Source: Neisseria sp.
GTDB taxonomy: Bacteria; Pseudomonadota; Gammaproteobacteria; Burkholderiales; Neisseriaceae
NCBI GenBank assembly: GCA_030528455.1
Contig: JAUMYW010000010.1
Span: 1-64,000, forward strand
Direction of reading: 5' to 3'
DNA length: 64,000 bases
The position numbers and the translations under genes were made by a program. Below are positions 35,943-45,414 of the stretch, piece after piece. The notes beneath the pieces were generated by a model. The model was given only the letters and a program-made list of their open reading frames with translations. It had not been told where the DNA came from and searched no databases. Position 1 is the stretch's first letter. Every line of letters begins with the position of its first letter.

Positions 35943-36710
35943 TTATCCGTATGCCGTCCGCACGGCAGCCCGCACCCTCTCCAAATCCTCCTGTGTATCG
36001 ACTCCGGCAGCCGGCACCCGGGCAACGGTGTCCACCGCAATCGGAAAACCGTGCCACAACACGCGAAGCTGTTCCAATGATTCGTCGTTTTCCAAAGGCG
36101 ACACGCTCATTTGTGCGTATTCCTGCAAAAAACCGGCGCGGTAGGCATACAGCCCGATATGACGCAAAGGCGGCGCATGCTGCGGCAGTTCGCGTTTGTT
36201 TTCACGCATACTGTCGCGCGGGAAAGCAATCGGCGCGCGGCTGAAATACAGCGCGTTGCCGTTTTTGTCCAACACGGTTTTCACTACATTCGGATTGGCG
36301 AAATCATCGAAATCATGAATCTCATGGGCGGCGGTTGCCATCGGAGCGCGGCTGTTTTCCAAGACTTCGGCAATACGGTCAATCAGTTCCGGGTCGATTA
36401 GCGGCTCGTCCCCCTGAACATTGACTACAATGGTTTCGGGCGGCAGACCAAGCAGACGGGCGGCTTCGGCCAAACGGGTCGTGCCGCTTTCGTGCGTATC
36501 GGCAGTCATCACTGTTTCCACGCCGTGCAGACGGCATACGGCGGCGATTTCTTCGTGATCGGTGGCCACTGCAACCCGTTCGGCACGGCTTTTGGCCGCC
36601 TGTTCTGCCGCACGCACCACCATGGGCTTGCCGCCGATGTCTGCCAAAGCCTTACGCGGCAGCCGCGAAGACGACATACGGGCAGGAATCAGCACCACAA
36701 ATCCGCTCAC
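35943..36710 (-). CDS. kdsB: CMP-KDO synthetase KdsB
   Basis: A 255-residue cytidylyltransferase that activates KDO for lipooligosaccharide. [19 protein letters not shown] holds the nucleotide-binding R/K residues, VATDHEEI and [15 protein letters not shown] (near 95-110) the metal-binding Asp, and [12 protein letters not shown] the sugar site. The start is a GTG (36710) that overlaps the Trm112 gene stop (GTGA), implying coupled translation. Confidence 0.95.
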   Translation of the reverse strand: MSGFVVLIPARMSSSRLPRKALADIGGKPMVVRAAEQAAKSRAERVAVATDHEEIAAVCRLHGVETVMTADTHESGTTRLAEAARLLGLPPETIVVNVQGDEPLIDPELIDRIAEVLENSRAPMATAAHEIHDFDDFANPNVVKTVLDKNGNALYFSRAPIAFPRDSMRENKRELPQHAPPLRHIGLYAYRAGFLQEYAQMSVSPLENDESLEQLRVLWHGFPIAVDTVARVPAAGVDTQEDLERVRAAVRTAYG

Positions 36711-36886
36711 GCCAATTCCTCCTCGTCCAATTCGCGCGCTTCGGTTACCAGCATAAACGGAATACCGTCCTTAATCGGATAAGCCAGTCCGGCTTCACGG
36801 CTCCACAATTCCTGTTTGTCGGCGCGATATTCCAACTTGCTCTTGGTCAGCGGGCAGACCAAAACGTCTAAAAATTTCTGTTCCAT
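36707..36886 (-). CDS. Trm112 family protein (YcaR-like)
   Basis: A 59-residue Trm112p-like protein: [43 protein letters not shown]. Only one Cys is kept from the zinc-ribbon form. It commonly sits between lpxK and kdsB in LPS gene clusters, as it does here. AAGGA lies seven bases before the ATG at 36886; the adjacent ATG at 36889 is less well spaced. Function is not settled. Confidence 0.9.
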   Translation of the reverse strand: MEQKFLDVLVCPLTKSKLEYRADKQELWSREAGLAYPIKDGIPFMLVTEARELDEEELA

Positions 36887-37006
36887 CATAATATCCTTCC
36901 GCTTCTGCATTTGCAGAAACTATCGTTCGACGGCGTACGCACGGCTGTCTGACACCGTCATCCAAAATCACCCTTCAAACGCGGCGGACGGCTTGCCCTA
37001 ACGGCT

Positions 37007-38062
37007 CTATGCCGCACGTTTAAAGCTTGTGCCGCCGGGTTTGCCTGACGATTCCTGCAAACGGCTCAGCACAAAATCGGCCAAATCGGGGCGGATTATC
37101 GCACAAACGGGCAATACCCACACATTTTCCGTACGTGCAGACGGCATCAGTTTGACTGCGTCTTTTTCGGTGATAAAAACCGCATCGGCGGCAGGCAGAT
37201 TGTCGGCCGACAAAGATGCGTGGTCGGGCAGTACCCTGCATTCAGCCAAGTCGAAACCCAAATCTGCCAGGCTGTCGAAAAAACGTTGCGGACGGGCAAT
37301 CGCCGCCAACGCCGCTGTTTTCTGCGCGGCAAAGTCGGCCGCAACCGCTTTTTCGGACGGCCGGTTCAAGCGGTAAAGCACGCCCGTTTTTACAAAAGAC
37401 GCAAAACTGTTTTCCCTGTCCGGCACAAAATCCTGCGGACACGCGCTGTACACCAGCGCATCGGCTTCGAGCAAACGCTCCGAAGGTTCGCGCAAAGGGC
37501 CGTCAGGCAGCAGGTTTAAATCCGAACGGAAATAATCGGCATACGGAAAAACTATGATTTCCAAATCCCGTGCCAAAGCATAATGCTGCAAGCCGTCGTC
37601 GGAAAGCAGCAGTTCGGTTTGCGGAAACGCCGACAGCAAGGCCCTGCCGGCTGCGGCACGTTCCTTCCCTACCGCAACGGGAACACCCGTTTTACGGTAG
37701 AGTAGCAAAGGCTCGTCGCCTGCTTCGGCAGCCGTGCTGTTTTTGTGCAGCACATGAACCTCGCGGCTTTTGCGACCATAGCCCCGGCTGATGATGCCGA
37801 CCTGTACGCCGCGTTCGCTCAAAGCATTTGCCAGTGCCGCCGTTACCGGCGTTTTACCCGTTCCGCCGACATGGATATTGCCGACAACGACAACAGGTAC
37901 AGGCAGTTTTCCGACCTGCAGACGGCCTGAGGCATACTGCCGTCGGTGCCGTGCAGACAATACGCGGAACAGATGCGATACAGGACGCAGAAACAGCGAC
38001 AGCCACGGCTTGGGCTGCCGCCAATGTGCTTCCAGATACTCAAAAAGACTCGAACCGCTCAC
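37007..38062 (-). CDS. lpxK: Tetraacyldisaccharide 4'-kinase LpxK
   Basis: A 351-residue inner-membrane kinase that phosphorylates the lipid A precursor. P-loop VVGNIHVGGTGKTPVTAAL near residue 60, GIISRGYGRKS near 90, LLLSDDGLQHYALARDLEI (catalytic Asp/His, near 155), and ITEKDAVKL near 300. The best start is the GTG at 38062, seven bases after AAGGA; further upstream GTG codons at 38065 and 38077 also exist. Its 5' end overlaps the PAP2 gene by 23 bases, indicating coupling. It is followed by trm112 and kdsB in an LPS cluster. Confidence 0.93.
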   Translation of the reverse strand: MSGSSLFEYLEAHWRQPKPWLSLFLRPVSHLFRVLSARHRRQYASGRLQVGKLPVPVVVVGNIHVGGTGKTPVTAALANALSERGVQVGIISRGYGRKSREVHVLHKNSTAAEAGDEPLLLYRKTGVPVAVGKERAAAGRALLSAFPQTELLLSDDGLQHYALARDLEIIVFPYADYFRSDLNLLPDGPLREPSERLLEADALVYSACPQDFVPDRENSFASFVKTGVLYRLNRPSEKAVAADFAAQKTAALAAIARPQRFFDSLADLGFDLAECRVLPDHASLSADNLPAADAVFITEKDAVKLMPSARTENVWVLPVCAIIRPDLADFVLSRLQESSGKPGGTSFKRAA

Positions 38063-38603
38063 CACTTGTTCCTTCACGCATTTTATACTGCCGCTTCAAA
38101 TACCCGTGTACAGTCCCGGCAGACAGCAGACCAACCAGACAGGCACCCAGCATGTCGGTATGCCAATGCACGCCCAAATAGACTCGGGACCAGGCAACCG
38201 TCAGCGTTCCGACCCACCACAAATAAATCTGCTTTCTTTCTGTTTCTTTAAACAACAAATATGAGGCAACCGCAAACAGCGGGGCAGCGTGCTTGCTCGG
38301 AAACGACGAGGAAGCCGAATGTTCCAATCCCTGAGTACCGATGCCGAGTGCGAACGGACGCTGTACGTCGATTCCTTTCCGCAAAAGATACGTAGCAGAT
38401 ACCGCCAGCCCGACCGAAACCAGCAAACCCAACCAGAAAGACGGTCTGCGCCTGAAATCCGCCGCCATCCGCAGCAGCAGTGCCACCAGCATGATACCGG
38501 TGAGGTACTCGGCGGCAAACACCGCCAAACGGATACTTGCAGGATGCGCCTCCGGCGAAGCATTTATCCATAAGAATAAACTGTGATGCCACTTCTCCAA
38601 CAT
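38040..38603 (-). CDS. PAP2 superfamily phosphatase
   Basis: A 187-residue membrane phosphatase with all three acid-phosphatase motifs: KGIDVQRPF (KxxxxxxRP), SSFPSKHAAPLFAVASYLL (PSxH), and SRVYLGVHWHTDMLGACLVG (SRxxxxxHxxxD). It has about five helices. Substrate may be undecaprenyl pyrophosphate, phosphatidylglycerol phosphate or a lipid A phosphate; its position upstream of lpxK and the LPS genes hints at an envelope lipid. The ATG at 38603 follows GTAGGA; longer frames lack membrane character. Confidence 0.88.
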   Translation of the reverse strand: MLEKWHHSLFLWINASPEAHPASIRLAVFAAEYLTGIMLVALLLRMAADFRRRPSFWLGLLVSVGLAVSATYLLRKGIDVQRPFALGIGTQGLEHSASSSFPSKHAAPLFAVASYLLFKETERKQIYLWWVGTLTVAWSRVYLGVHWHTDMLGACLVGLLSAGTVHGYLKRQYKMREGTSGERFESF

Positions 38604-38936
38604 AAATCCTACCTCTTGACGATTGATTGTCCTGATTTGTTTTTCCGGTATTTTGTTCCGCAAGCCGCCGGCAGCTTCCTGCGGGAAAATGATTTTGCTT
38701 TGCGGTATGACCGTCCGGGCAGCCAGACCGATTACGGGGACAGAGGGAAATATCCGAAACTGCGCAAGCTTAATCTGCCGTCTGCAGCCCGATTCGCAGA
38801 CATCCATCATAGCAGATTTTGTTTCCCTCGCTCCGGCAGCGCACATCTTCCCGCAAAAGTTTTATAATCCGCCGTTTGGCCGCCGCCGTCCTGTCTGAAC
38901 GGCTTCCCAATCCCCAAACCGACAGCGAACAACCCT
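38604..38936. promoter_or_regulatory. Divergent intergenic region, PAP2 gene and xseA
   Basis: A 333-base gap between divergent genes. TATAAT at 38863-38868 is a perfect -10 for xseA, about 70 bases upstream; no good -35 stands at 17 bases. A GCCGTCTGCA core lies near 38778. The rest shows no gene that I can support. Confidence 0.4.
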
Positions 38937-40295
38937 ATGTCCGAACTTGATTTTGCCCCGTCTGCCATTTCCGTTTCCGAGCTTAATGCGATGGCCGGCG
39001 AATTATTGGAAAACAGCCTTGCCGGTTTTTGGATCGCCGGCGAAATCTCCAACCTCACCAGAGCCGCCAGCGGCCACTATTATTTTTCCTTGAAAGACCG
39101 GCAGGCCCAGGTGCGCTGTGCACTGTTTAAAGGTGCGGCGGCACGACTGCCCGCTCCTTTGAAAGAAGGCAGCCAAATCGAAGTGGCGGGAAAAATCGGT
39201 ATTTATGCCGCACGGGGCGAATTTCAGATTACTGTTTTATCCGTACGCATCAACGGGCTGGGACAGCTTTACGAAGCATACGAACGGACAAAGCGGCGTC
39301 TGCATGCGGAGGGTTTGTTCTCACCCGAACGCAAACGCGCCCTGCCTCCCCGCCCCCGCCGCATCGGCATTGTAACCAGTCCGGCAGCGGCGGCCTTGCG
39401 CGATACGGTCAGCACCCTGCGCCGCCGCGCACCCGAAATTCCGCTGATTGTTTACCCGACTGCGGTTCAAGGCAAAGGCAGCGAGTCGGAAATTGCCCGC
39501 GCGGTGCAGACGGCATCGGAACGTGCCGAATGCGATGTTCTGATTGTCTGCCGGGGCGGCGGCAGCATCGAAGATTTGTGGTCCTTCAACGAAGAAGCGG
39601 TGGCGCGGGCGATTGTGGCGTGTTCGATACCGGTGGTCAGCGGTGTCGGACATGAAACGGACTTCACGCTTGCCGACTTCGCCGCCGACCTGCGCGCACC
39701 CACGCCGACTGCGGCAGCCGAACTGGTGTCCCCCAACCGTACGGAAATTCTGCAGCAGCTCTCGCAAACGCAAAGCCGTCTGCAAGCCGCTCTGCAGCAG
39801 CGTTACTGCGATGCCAGCCAGAGGCTCGACTGGCTGGCGAGACAAATCCGCCATCCTCGGCAGCAACTCGCCGCCCGAAACAGTCAGACCGCCGCCCTAC
39901 ACCACCAATTGGAGGCAGCCGCCGGCCTGCAAATCCGCCTCCACAAGCAGAATCTGGGCCGTTTGCAGCAGCATCTGCACGCCTCCCGCCCCGATACTGA
40001 CGCGGCATTGCAGTCGCTGGCTGCTGTCCGAACCGCCCTGCTGCACCGGCGCGAACAATTGTTCGGCAGCAAACAGCATCGTTTCGCACAGGCGGCGGAA
40101 TTGTTGGAGGCAGTATCGCCGCAGCATATTTTGGCACGTGGTTTCGCCGTCGTCCGCAACAGCCGGGGGCAAGTCGTGCGCGATGCTTCCGTTTTGAAAC
40201 AGGGGCAAAAACTGCACCTGACATTTGCAGAAGGGGAAACCGATGTCCGCGTGATCCGCGAACAGGCGCAACAGGATTTATTTGACTTTTCCTAA
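38937..40295 (+). CDS. xseA: Exodeoxyribonuclease VII large subunit XseA
   Basis: A 452-residue nuclease subunit. The N-terminal OB fold has FWIAGEISNLTRAASGHYYFSLKD (residues ~30-53). The catalytic domain carries RIGIVTSPAAAALRD, CRGGGSIEDLWSFNEE near 205-220, and GVGHETDFTLADFAADLRAPTPTAAAEL near 237-264. A long coiled coil follows (~270-395). The C terminus VRDASVLKQGQKLHLTFAEGE is the family tail. It degrades single-stranded DNA and, with XseB (not in this window), works in repair. Confidence 0.96.
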   Translation: MSELDFAPSAISVSELNAMAGELLENSLAGFWIAGEISNLTRAASGHYYFSLKDRQAQVRCALFKGAAARLPAPLKEGSQIEVAGKIGIYAARGEFQITVLSVRINGLGQLYEAYERTKRRLHAEGLFSPERKRALPPRPRRIGIVTSPAAAALRDTVSTLRRRAPEIPLIVYPTAVQGKGSESEIARAVQTASERAECDVLIVCRGGGSIEDLWSFNEEAVARAIVACSIPVVSGVGHETDFTLADFAADLRAPTPTAAAELVSPNRTEILQQLSQTQSRLQAALQQRYCDASQRLDWLARQIRHPRQQLAARNSQTAALHHQLEAAAGLQIRLHKQNLGRLQQHLHASRPDTDAALQSLAAVRTALLHRREQLFGSKQHRFAQAAELLEAVSPQHILARGFAVVRNSRGQVVRDASVLKQGQKLHLTFAEGETDVRVIREQAQQDLFDFS

Positions 40296-40374
40296 ACAGC
40301 CCGGCGGCGGCCATCTCTATCGTAAACCATCTGCTTGCCGACTCAGGAACAGTCAAACCGCCGCAGCAAAAAGC

Positions 40375-40407
40375 AAGCCGTCTGCACACTCATGCTGCAG
40401 ACGGCCA
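40375..40407. terminator. DUS terminator between convergent xseA and uppP
   Basis: GCCGTCTGCA (40377-40386) pairs with TGCAGACGGC (40396-40405) around nine bases and is followed by AAAAATT. Located between convergent genes, it can serve both. Confidence 0.65.
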
Positions 40408-40412
40408 AAAAT

Positions 40413-41225
40413 TCACCGCAAAGCAAAATAGGCAATCACTACCGCGCCCAACACAATCCGATACCAGCCGAAAATTTTAAAATCGTGTTTTTTGATATAT
40501 GCCATCAACAGTTTGATGACCACAATACTGACCGCAAAGCTTACCAGCATTCCTGCCGCCAACACCGCCGATTCTTCTCTGTCGAACACCAAACCGTGTT
40601 TCGCCACTTTCAGCACACTTGCCCCGAACATCACCGGCACGGCCAGAAAAAAAGTAAATTCCGCCGCCACTTCGCGACTCCAACCCAACGCGATACTGCC
40701 CAAAATCGTCGAGCCCGAACGACTGGTTCCCGGAAACACCGCCGCCACCAGCTGGAACAAACCGACCAAAAACGCATCGCGATAAGAAACCGCTTCCAAA
40801 GAAACCGTTTTAGGCTGCTGATTTTTATTGTAATTCTCAATCCATATAAAACCTATGCCGAACACAATCAGCATCACGGCAACCGTCCACGGATTGTAAA
40901 AATGTTCGTCAATCCAATCGTCCAACAGCAGGCCGACCACAGCCGCAGGCACGCAGGCCGTCATAATTTTCGCCCACAATGCCGCCTTCCCCGCCCGCAA
41001 ACGCAAACCCCGCCCGAACGGCCAGAGTTTGTCGAAATACAGCAGCACCACCGCCATAATCGCACCCAATTGGATAACCACCAAAAACATACTCACAAAA
41101 GCCGGCGACATTTCCAAACGCACGAATTCGTCCAGCAGAATCATATGGCCGGTCGAACTGATCGGCAGCCATTCGGTAATCCCTTCAACGATGCCGAACA
41201 GCACCGCCTTCAAAATCTCAGACAT
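40413..41225 (-). CDS. uppP: Undecaprenyl-diphosphatase UppP (BacA)
   Basis: A 270-residue membrane phosphatase recycling undecaprenyl pyrophosphate for peptidoglycan and LPS. Both signature loops are present: EGITEWLPISSTGHMIL near residues 17-33 and FPGTSRSGSTILGSI near 170-184. About eight helices. The start MSEILKAVLFGIVEG at 41225 is standard. High expression gives bacitracin resistance in other bacteria. Confidence 0.97.
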   Translation of the reverse strand: MSEILKAVLFGIVEGITEWLPISSTGHMILLDEFVRLEMSPAFVSMFLVVIQLGAIMAVVLLYFDKLWPFGRGLRLRAGKAALWAKIMTACVPAAVVGLLLDDWIDEHFYNPWTVAVMLIVFGIGFIWIENYNKNQQPKTVSLEAVSYRDAFLVGLFQLVAAVFPGTSRSGSTILGSIALGWSREVAAEFTFFLAVPVMFGASVLKVAKHGLVFDREESAVLAAGMLVSFAVSIVVIKLLMAYIKKHDFKIFGWYRIVLGAVVIAYFALR

Positions 41226-41311
41226 TCTGTTTCCCAAAAATCAGGCAAAGCGCGGATTGTACTCTATTTGCCGACGGGCTGCAGACGGCAGGCCTGACGG
41301 ATCACTGCCCG

Positions 41312-41965
41312 TCAGGCTGCCGCCAAAACAGCAGCCACTGCCGCCGCTGCCGCCAAAACAGCCGCAAGCAATGCGCCCGTTCCGGCAAAATGCAGCTTCG
41401 GCACACTGTCGCGCCACTGCCGGCCGCTCACCATCGCGGCAAGCAAATCCTGTTTTTTCACCAGGCGGTAAAACACAACCGCCGCGACATGCAGTGCAAC
41501 CAAAGCCAGCAGCAGGTTGAACGCCGCCCCGTGCAGCGAACGCGCCGTTTCTCCGAAAACATCACCGCCCAAGGCATAGAGATAACCGTGTTCGGTAAAC
41601 GTGTTTTCATCGGCGGCAAACAGCCCTGTGCCGACCTGAAACAGCAACACGCCGAGCAGAGCCAGCACCATCAGCGCACCCAAAGGATTGTGTCCGACCT
41701 GTTTTTCAGACGGCAGCGTGCCGCGCAGATAGGCAGCGATGTTCTGCGGTTTGACAAACTGCGCGAAACGCGCGGTATCGCTGCCGACAAATCCCCACAC
41801 GATGCGGAACACCAGCAAAGCCAGCAGCAGCAGTCCGGCACGTTTGTGCCAGAGCAGCCACGAACCGCCCGTTTCCGCGCTGAACCACATAAAGCCGAAC
41901 AGCAGCGGCAGACTCCAATGAAACAACCGTGTCGGTACGTCCCAAATTTTGATTTTTTGTTTCAT
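41312..41965 (-). CDS. Cytochrome b561/hydrogenase-type b membrane protein
   Basis: A 217-residue four-helix cytochrome b. KIWDVPTRLFHWSLPLLFGF has the first haem His, WLLWHKRAGLLLLALLVFRIVWG the next, and RSLHGAAFNLLLALVALHVAAVVFY the C-terminal pair. It probably shuttles electrons between quinol and a periplasmic acceptor. The last ~20 residues are almost all Ala/Val, encoded by a short duplicated segment near 41326-41368 (GCCGCCAAAACAGC twice). This may be an extended final helix or a drifting tail. Confidence 0.82.
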   Translation of the reverse strand: MKQKIKIWDVPTRLFHWSLPLLFGFMWFSAETGGSWLLWHKRAGLLLLALLVFRIVWGFVGSDTARFAQFVKPQNIAAYLRGTLPSEKQVGHNPLGALMVLALLGVLLFQVGTGLFAADENTFTEHGYLYALGGDVFGETARSLHGAAFNLLLALVALHVAAVVFYRLVKKQDLLAAMVSGRQWRDSVPKLHFAGTGALLAAVLAAAAAVAAVLAAA

Positions 41966-42000
41966 CTTTGATTTTCCGTTTCACATTTCAAATCATTCAA

Positions 42001-42533
42001 TCAGCCTGCATCGACATGAAGACGGTGTTTGCCGCAATGCAGGCATTTGAACAGATATCCCGAGAGCATATTTTTCCCCAAATATTTTCTGACAAGCTCT
42101 ATATCGTATCTGCCCTGTTGTGCGTATTCGGCATACACTTCGTCCACAATTCCCCGTTTTTCCAAATCCGCATTGTCCGTATCGCCGAGAAAGGCACAAT
42201 AATCATTGCAATGTGCCAACCACCATTCTCCCTGCCATGAGTCGAAGCCCGGCGTGCGGCGGAACAGTTCTTTGGTCTTTTCCGCACCGTTTTGGATTTC
42301 TTCCGCATCTTGAATGGAATCCGCATCGAATTTTTCAGCCGCCATCCCATAGGCAAAACATTTCGGACAAATCACCCGACATCTTCAACAGCATACATTC
42401 CGCGAAAATAAACGGTTTTTCATTGCAGCATTGGCAGGTTTCCGCCTTTTCCTGTTCCGCTTTGTAAAACACGCTGTCCGAATCATTAAGCATTCGGGCT
42501 GTATTTGAATTGGGGCAGATTTTTATTGTTCAC
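42001..42533 (-). pseudogene. cbrC: Frameshifted CbrC family (UPF0167) gene
   Basis: CbrC-like protein reads in pieces on the minus strand. A GTG at 42533 gives NNKNLPQFKYSPNA then a stop. A second frame gives YKAEQEKAETCQCCNEKPFIFAE. A third, from ~42375, gives VICPKCFAYGMAAEKFDAD and runs to the end with YLFKCLHCGKHRLHVDAG. At least two frameshifts are needed to join them. All Cys pairs of a zinc-binding family member survive. The 124-codon downstream piece is open, but without its N terminus it is unlikely to be functional. Confidence 0.75.
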
Positions 42534-42680
42534 AACGGTTTCCTTTTCTTTATATCCGTCCGAATCCCCGCAGACTAATGTTCGACAAACCTTTCAGCCG
42601 AGCATCCGGCCGCACAAAGCAGATACGTCATTTTCAGACGGCATTTATCCGAAGCAAAGGCCTTCTGAAAAACACCCATC

Positions 42681-43097
42681 TCAAAACACCCTGAAAATTC
42701 TGTCGAAGCGGTACAGCCAGCGTATCGAACCGGCCTCGTACGCCAACCAAAAGGTTGCAGCGATACTCAATACCACCGTCAGGTAAAACAGCGCGGTAAA
42801 AGGCTGCTTGGCAGTTTTGTGACGGGAAAGCGGCCGCGCCAGCCATGCGCCCGGCCAGCCGCCGAGCAAAGCCAGAAGGTGCAGCGTTTTTTCCGGCACG
42901 CGCCGCCTGCCGTTTTGCGCCGCGCGTTTGTCCAGGCCGTACAATGCAAACAGCAGCACGCTCAAAGCCGCCGATGCCGCTGCAAAGCGCATATCGGTCA
43001 GCACAGTCAAAGCCGCAGGATAAAGCAGCACTGCCCAATGATAGAATTTGGTGCCGTTTTCAGACGGCCTCGCGGCAGAATATTTGCGGCTTCGCAT
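42681..43097 (-). CDS. DUF1294 family membrane protein
   Basis: A 138-residue protein with a polar N-terminal stretch then three to four helices. Family landmarks: LYGLDKRAAQNGRRRVPEKTLHLLALLGGWPGAWLARPLSRHKT (the conserved DKRAA...RIPE...L...GG..GA motif, residues ~60-103). Function unknown. ATG 43097 gives the family-like start. The gene sits 43 bases downstream of the FAH gene on the same strand. Confidence 0.8.
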   Translation of the reverse strand: MRSRKYSAARPSENGTKFYHWAVLLYPAALTVLTDMRFAAASAALSVLLFALYGLDKRAAQNGRRRVPEKTLHLLALLGGWPGAWLARPLSRHKTAKQPFTALFYLTVVLSIAATFWLAYEAGSIRWLYRFDRIFRVF

Positions 43098-43140
43098 ATC
43101 ATTGTCTTTCGTCAAACAATCGCTCGACCCTTCCGGACAG

Positions 43141-43794
43141 TCATGCCGCCACGGTAAAACCGGCCTGCACCAAGCCTGCCAAATCCAGCTGCAAAACGTC
43201 TCCCGCATTCAGTTTTCCCACGCCTTCGGGCGTGCCGGTAAACACCAAATCGCCACGCCGCAGGCCGTAGGTTTCGGCGAGAAAACACAAAATTTTCGGC
43301 AACGGAAACATCATCAGCGCAGTATCGCCGCTTTGCCGCGTTGCGCCGTTTACCCGCAGACCGAAAGCCGTCTGCAACGGTCGGGTCAATTTGTCCGCTG
43401 CAATAAAATCCGACACGCAGGCCGCACCCTTAAAGCCTTTGGCTTTCGTCCACGGCAAACCTTTGGCCTTGATTTCGTCCTGCACGTCGCGCGCGGTCAA
43501 GTCCAAGCCCACGCCGTATCCCGCCACCGCAGACAAAGCATTTTCTTCGCTCAAACTGTCGGCATCTTCGCCAATCAGCAGCACCAGCTCGGTTTCGTAA
43601 TGCACGTTTTCACTGAACGGCGGCAAAACGATTTCCGCGCCGCCATTCAGCAAGCAGGCATTCGGTTTCAGAAAAACCAAAGGCTCGGCGGGCATTTCGT
43701 TGCCCAATTCAGCAATATGCGCCACATAATTGCGACCGATACAGTAAACCGTATTGACGGGCCGCCACTCTTGCTCCAAACGGATACGGCTCAT
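43141..43794 (-). CDS. Fumarylacetoacetate hydrolase family protein
   Basis: A 217-residue single-domain FAH-family enzyme. CIGRNYVAHIAELGNEMP, PLVFLKPNACL, then the metal-binding set HYETELVLLIGE (Glu pair) and GYGVGLDLTARDVQDEIKAKGLPWTKAKGFKGA with the conserved Asp and Lys, and DLVFTGTPEGVG at the C terminus. Relatives include acylpyruvases and oxaloacetate decarboxylases; substrate is uncertain. ATG 43794 is clear. Confidence 0.9.
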   Translation of the reverse strand: MSRIRLEQEWRPVNTVYCIGRNYVAHIAELGNEMPAEPLVFLKPNACLLNGGAEIVLPPFSENVHYETELVLLIGEDADSLSEENALSAVAGYGVGLDLTARDVQDEIKAKGLPWTKAKGFKGAACVSDFIAADKLTRPLQTAFGLRVNGATRQSGDTALMMFPLPKILCFLAETYGLRRGDLVFTGTPEGVGKLNAGDVLQLDLAGLVQAGFTVAA

Positions 43795-43947
43795 GATTTT
43801 TACCTCCTGTTTTGCCGTTTGCGGCAGGATTTTCCAAACCGCTTATTGTATACTAAACGGCTTTTCAACGGCGCGGATGCCGTCTGAAAACAAAGCTCGA
43901 ACCGCAGGTTTGTGCAAAAATCGAACCGTCCGTTTAGGAAAGCCGCC

Positions 43948-44268
43948 ATGCCACAAAACACACTTGCCGCGCTGCTCGACAGCAAATTCTCCAATGAAGA
44001 CTACCGCCGCCTGATTATGCGGAACAGCAGCGATTTCAGCTCTGCCGAACACGGTTTGCTGATTGAAATTCTGGAATCGTTTGCCTTCGACACCGTTCAG
44101 GAACAAGCCTTGGCACAGGCCGTGATGCAGCAGGCGCGGTTCGACCCGAACGCGCTGCACATCGAAAGCGATGACGATGAAGACGTAACCGGCGTCTGCC
44201 CGCACTGCATCAACCCGCCGATGCCGCCGCTGCGCGACTATCATATCTGGCGCAGCCGCAAAGCCTGA
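43948..44268 (+). CDS. Hypothetical small protein
   Basis: A 106-residue soluble protein beginning MPQNTLAALLDSKFSNEDYRRLIM. An acidic stretch ESDDDEDVTG precedes a single CPHC pair near residue 88 and a basic end. No family recognised. ATG 43948 is preferred over an upstream in-frame start because the extra residues are encoded by sequence next to an uptake core. It lies 58 bases before serB. Confidence 0.55.
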   Translation: MPQNTLAALLDSKFSNEDYRRLIMRNSSDFSSAEHGLLIEILESFAFDTVQEQALAQAVMQQARFDPNALHIESDDDEDVTGVCPHCINPPMPPLRDYHIWRSRKA

Positions 44269-44326
44269 CAACAAGCCGTCTGCAGCACTTGTTCCGCAAA
44301 CGCCCGACTTTTACCGAAAGCCCGCC

Positions 44327-45148
44327 ATGCCCTTAAATCTCGTTTTACAACACCCGAATCTTCCCTCCTGCCGCCTGGATTTTCTGACCGCCGAACGCGC
44401 AGACGGCAACGTCCTGCGCCTCGAAGTTGCAGACGGCTTCACGCTGTCTGCCGGACAGCAGGCAGAGTTGGACGCGCAGCAAATCGATGCCGCCCTCCTG
44501 CCGCCTGTCCGCTTCGCCGATTTGGGACTGATTGTCAGCGATATGGATTCCACGCTGATTACCATCGAATGCATAGACGAAATCGCCGCCGGCTGCGGCC
44601 TGAAAGAGCAAGTAGCCGAAATCACCGAACAGTCCATGCGCGGCGAACTGGATTTCGAGCAATCGCTGCGCCGCCGCGTTTCCCTGCTGGCCGGCTTGAA
44701 CGAAGGCGTGCTGCAAGAAGTGTACGACAACGTTTTGCAGCTTTCCGAAGGCGCGGAATACCTGCTTGAAGAATGCAGACGGCATCAGGTCAGATTCATG
44801 CTTGTTTCCGGCGGCTTCACTTTCTTTACCGACCGCCTCAAACAACGTCTCGGCTTGGATTATGCCTACGCCAACGTCTTAGAAAGCGAAAACGGCGTAC
44901 TGACAGGCCGTCTGCAAGGCCGCATCATCGACGCGCAGGCCAAAGCCGACCTTTTGGAACAGCACCGCCGCGCACTCGGCCTGCACACCGCGCAAGTCCT
45001 CGCCATGGGAGACGGCGCAAACGACATTCCCATGCTGCAAGCCGCCGGTTTCGGCATCGCCTACCGCGCCAAACCCAAAACCCGCAAACACGCCGACATC
45101 TGCATCAACCACGGCGGTTTGGATACCGTACGCCGCTGTTTTCTATAA
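44327..45148 (+). CDS. serB: Phosphoserine phosphatase SerB
   Basis: A 273-residue HAD phosphatase for the last step of serine synthesis. [16 protein letters not shown] (nucleophile Asp near 72) is motif [10 protein letters not shown] motif II, and [13 protein letters not shown] motif III, with AYRAKP near the end. The first ~65 residues replace the ACT-like domain of E. coli SerB. Uptake cores occur inside the coding region at 44431, 44776 and 44911. Confidence 0.96.
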   Translation: MPLNLVLQHPNLPSCRLDFLTAERADGNVLRLEVADGFTLSAGQQAELDAQQIDAALLPPVRFADLGLIVSDMDSTLITIECIDEIAAGCGLKEQVAEITEQSMRGELDFEQSLRRRVSLLAGLNEGVLQEVYDNVLQLSEGAEYLLEECRRHQVRFMLVSGGFTFFTDRLKQRLGLDYAYANVLESENGVLTGRLQGRIIDAQAKADLLEQHRRALGLHTAQVLAMGDGANDIPMLQAAGFGIAYRAKPKTRKHADICINHGGLDTVRRCFL

Positions 45149-45158
45149 ACAGCAGGCT

Positions 45159-45208
45159 GTCCGCAGCATTCGGCACAACGGTGATACCGCCGTATGCTGC
45201 GGACTTTT
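45159..45208 (+). terminator. Intrinsic terminator after serB
   Basis: GTCCGCAGCAT (45159-45169) and ATGCTGCGGAC (45194-45204) form an 11-bp perfect stem followed by TTTT. It is one of the few terminators here without uptake cores. The remaining ~200 bases to rpoD hold its promoter region; I see no clear consensus. Confidence 0.8.
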
Positions 45209-45414
45209 CCGACAGGCCAACAAATTATTTGCCTGCCCCTTGCGTTTGCACGCAAAGCCCCCATATCAGCACAAAATCATCTGTCCGCCTGAAAGCCGCC
45301 GCGCTATCGCAGGCCGTTAACAACCGATCCGCATGCTTTGCCCCCACGCTGCACATACGCAGAGCAAACCGCCCCCCGAAGCTGCGGACGATTCATCACA
45401 ACACGAGTGAAACC

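Noticed and set aside
44773..45414. Upstream extension of the rpoD frame through serB.
   Set aside because: The extra 214 codons are Arg/His-rich out-of-frame serB sequence; the sigma factor begins at 45415.
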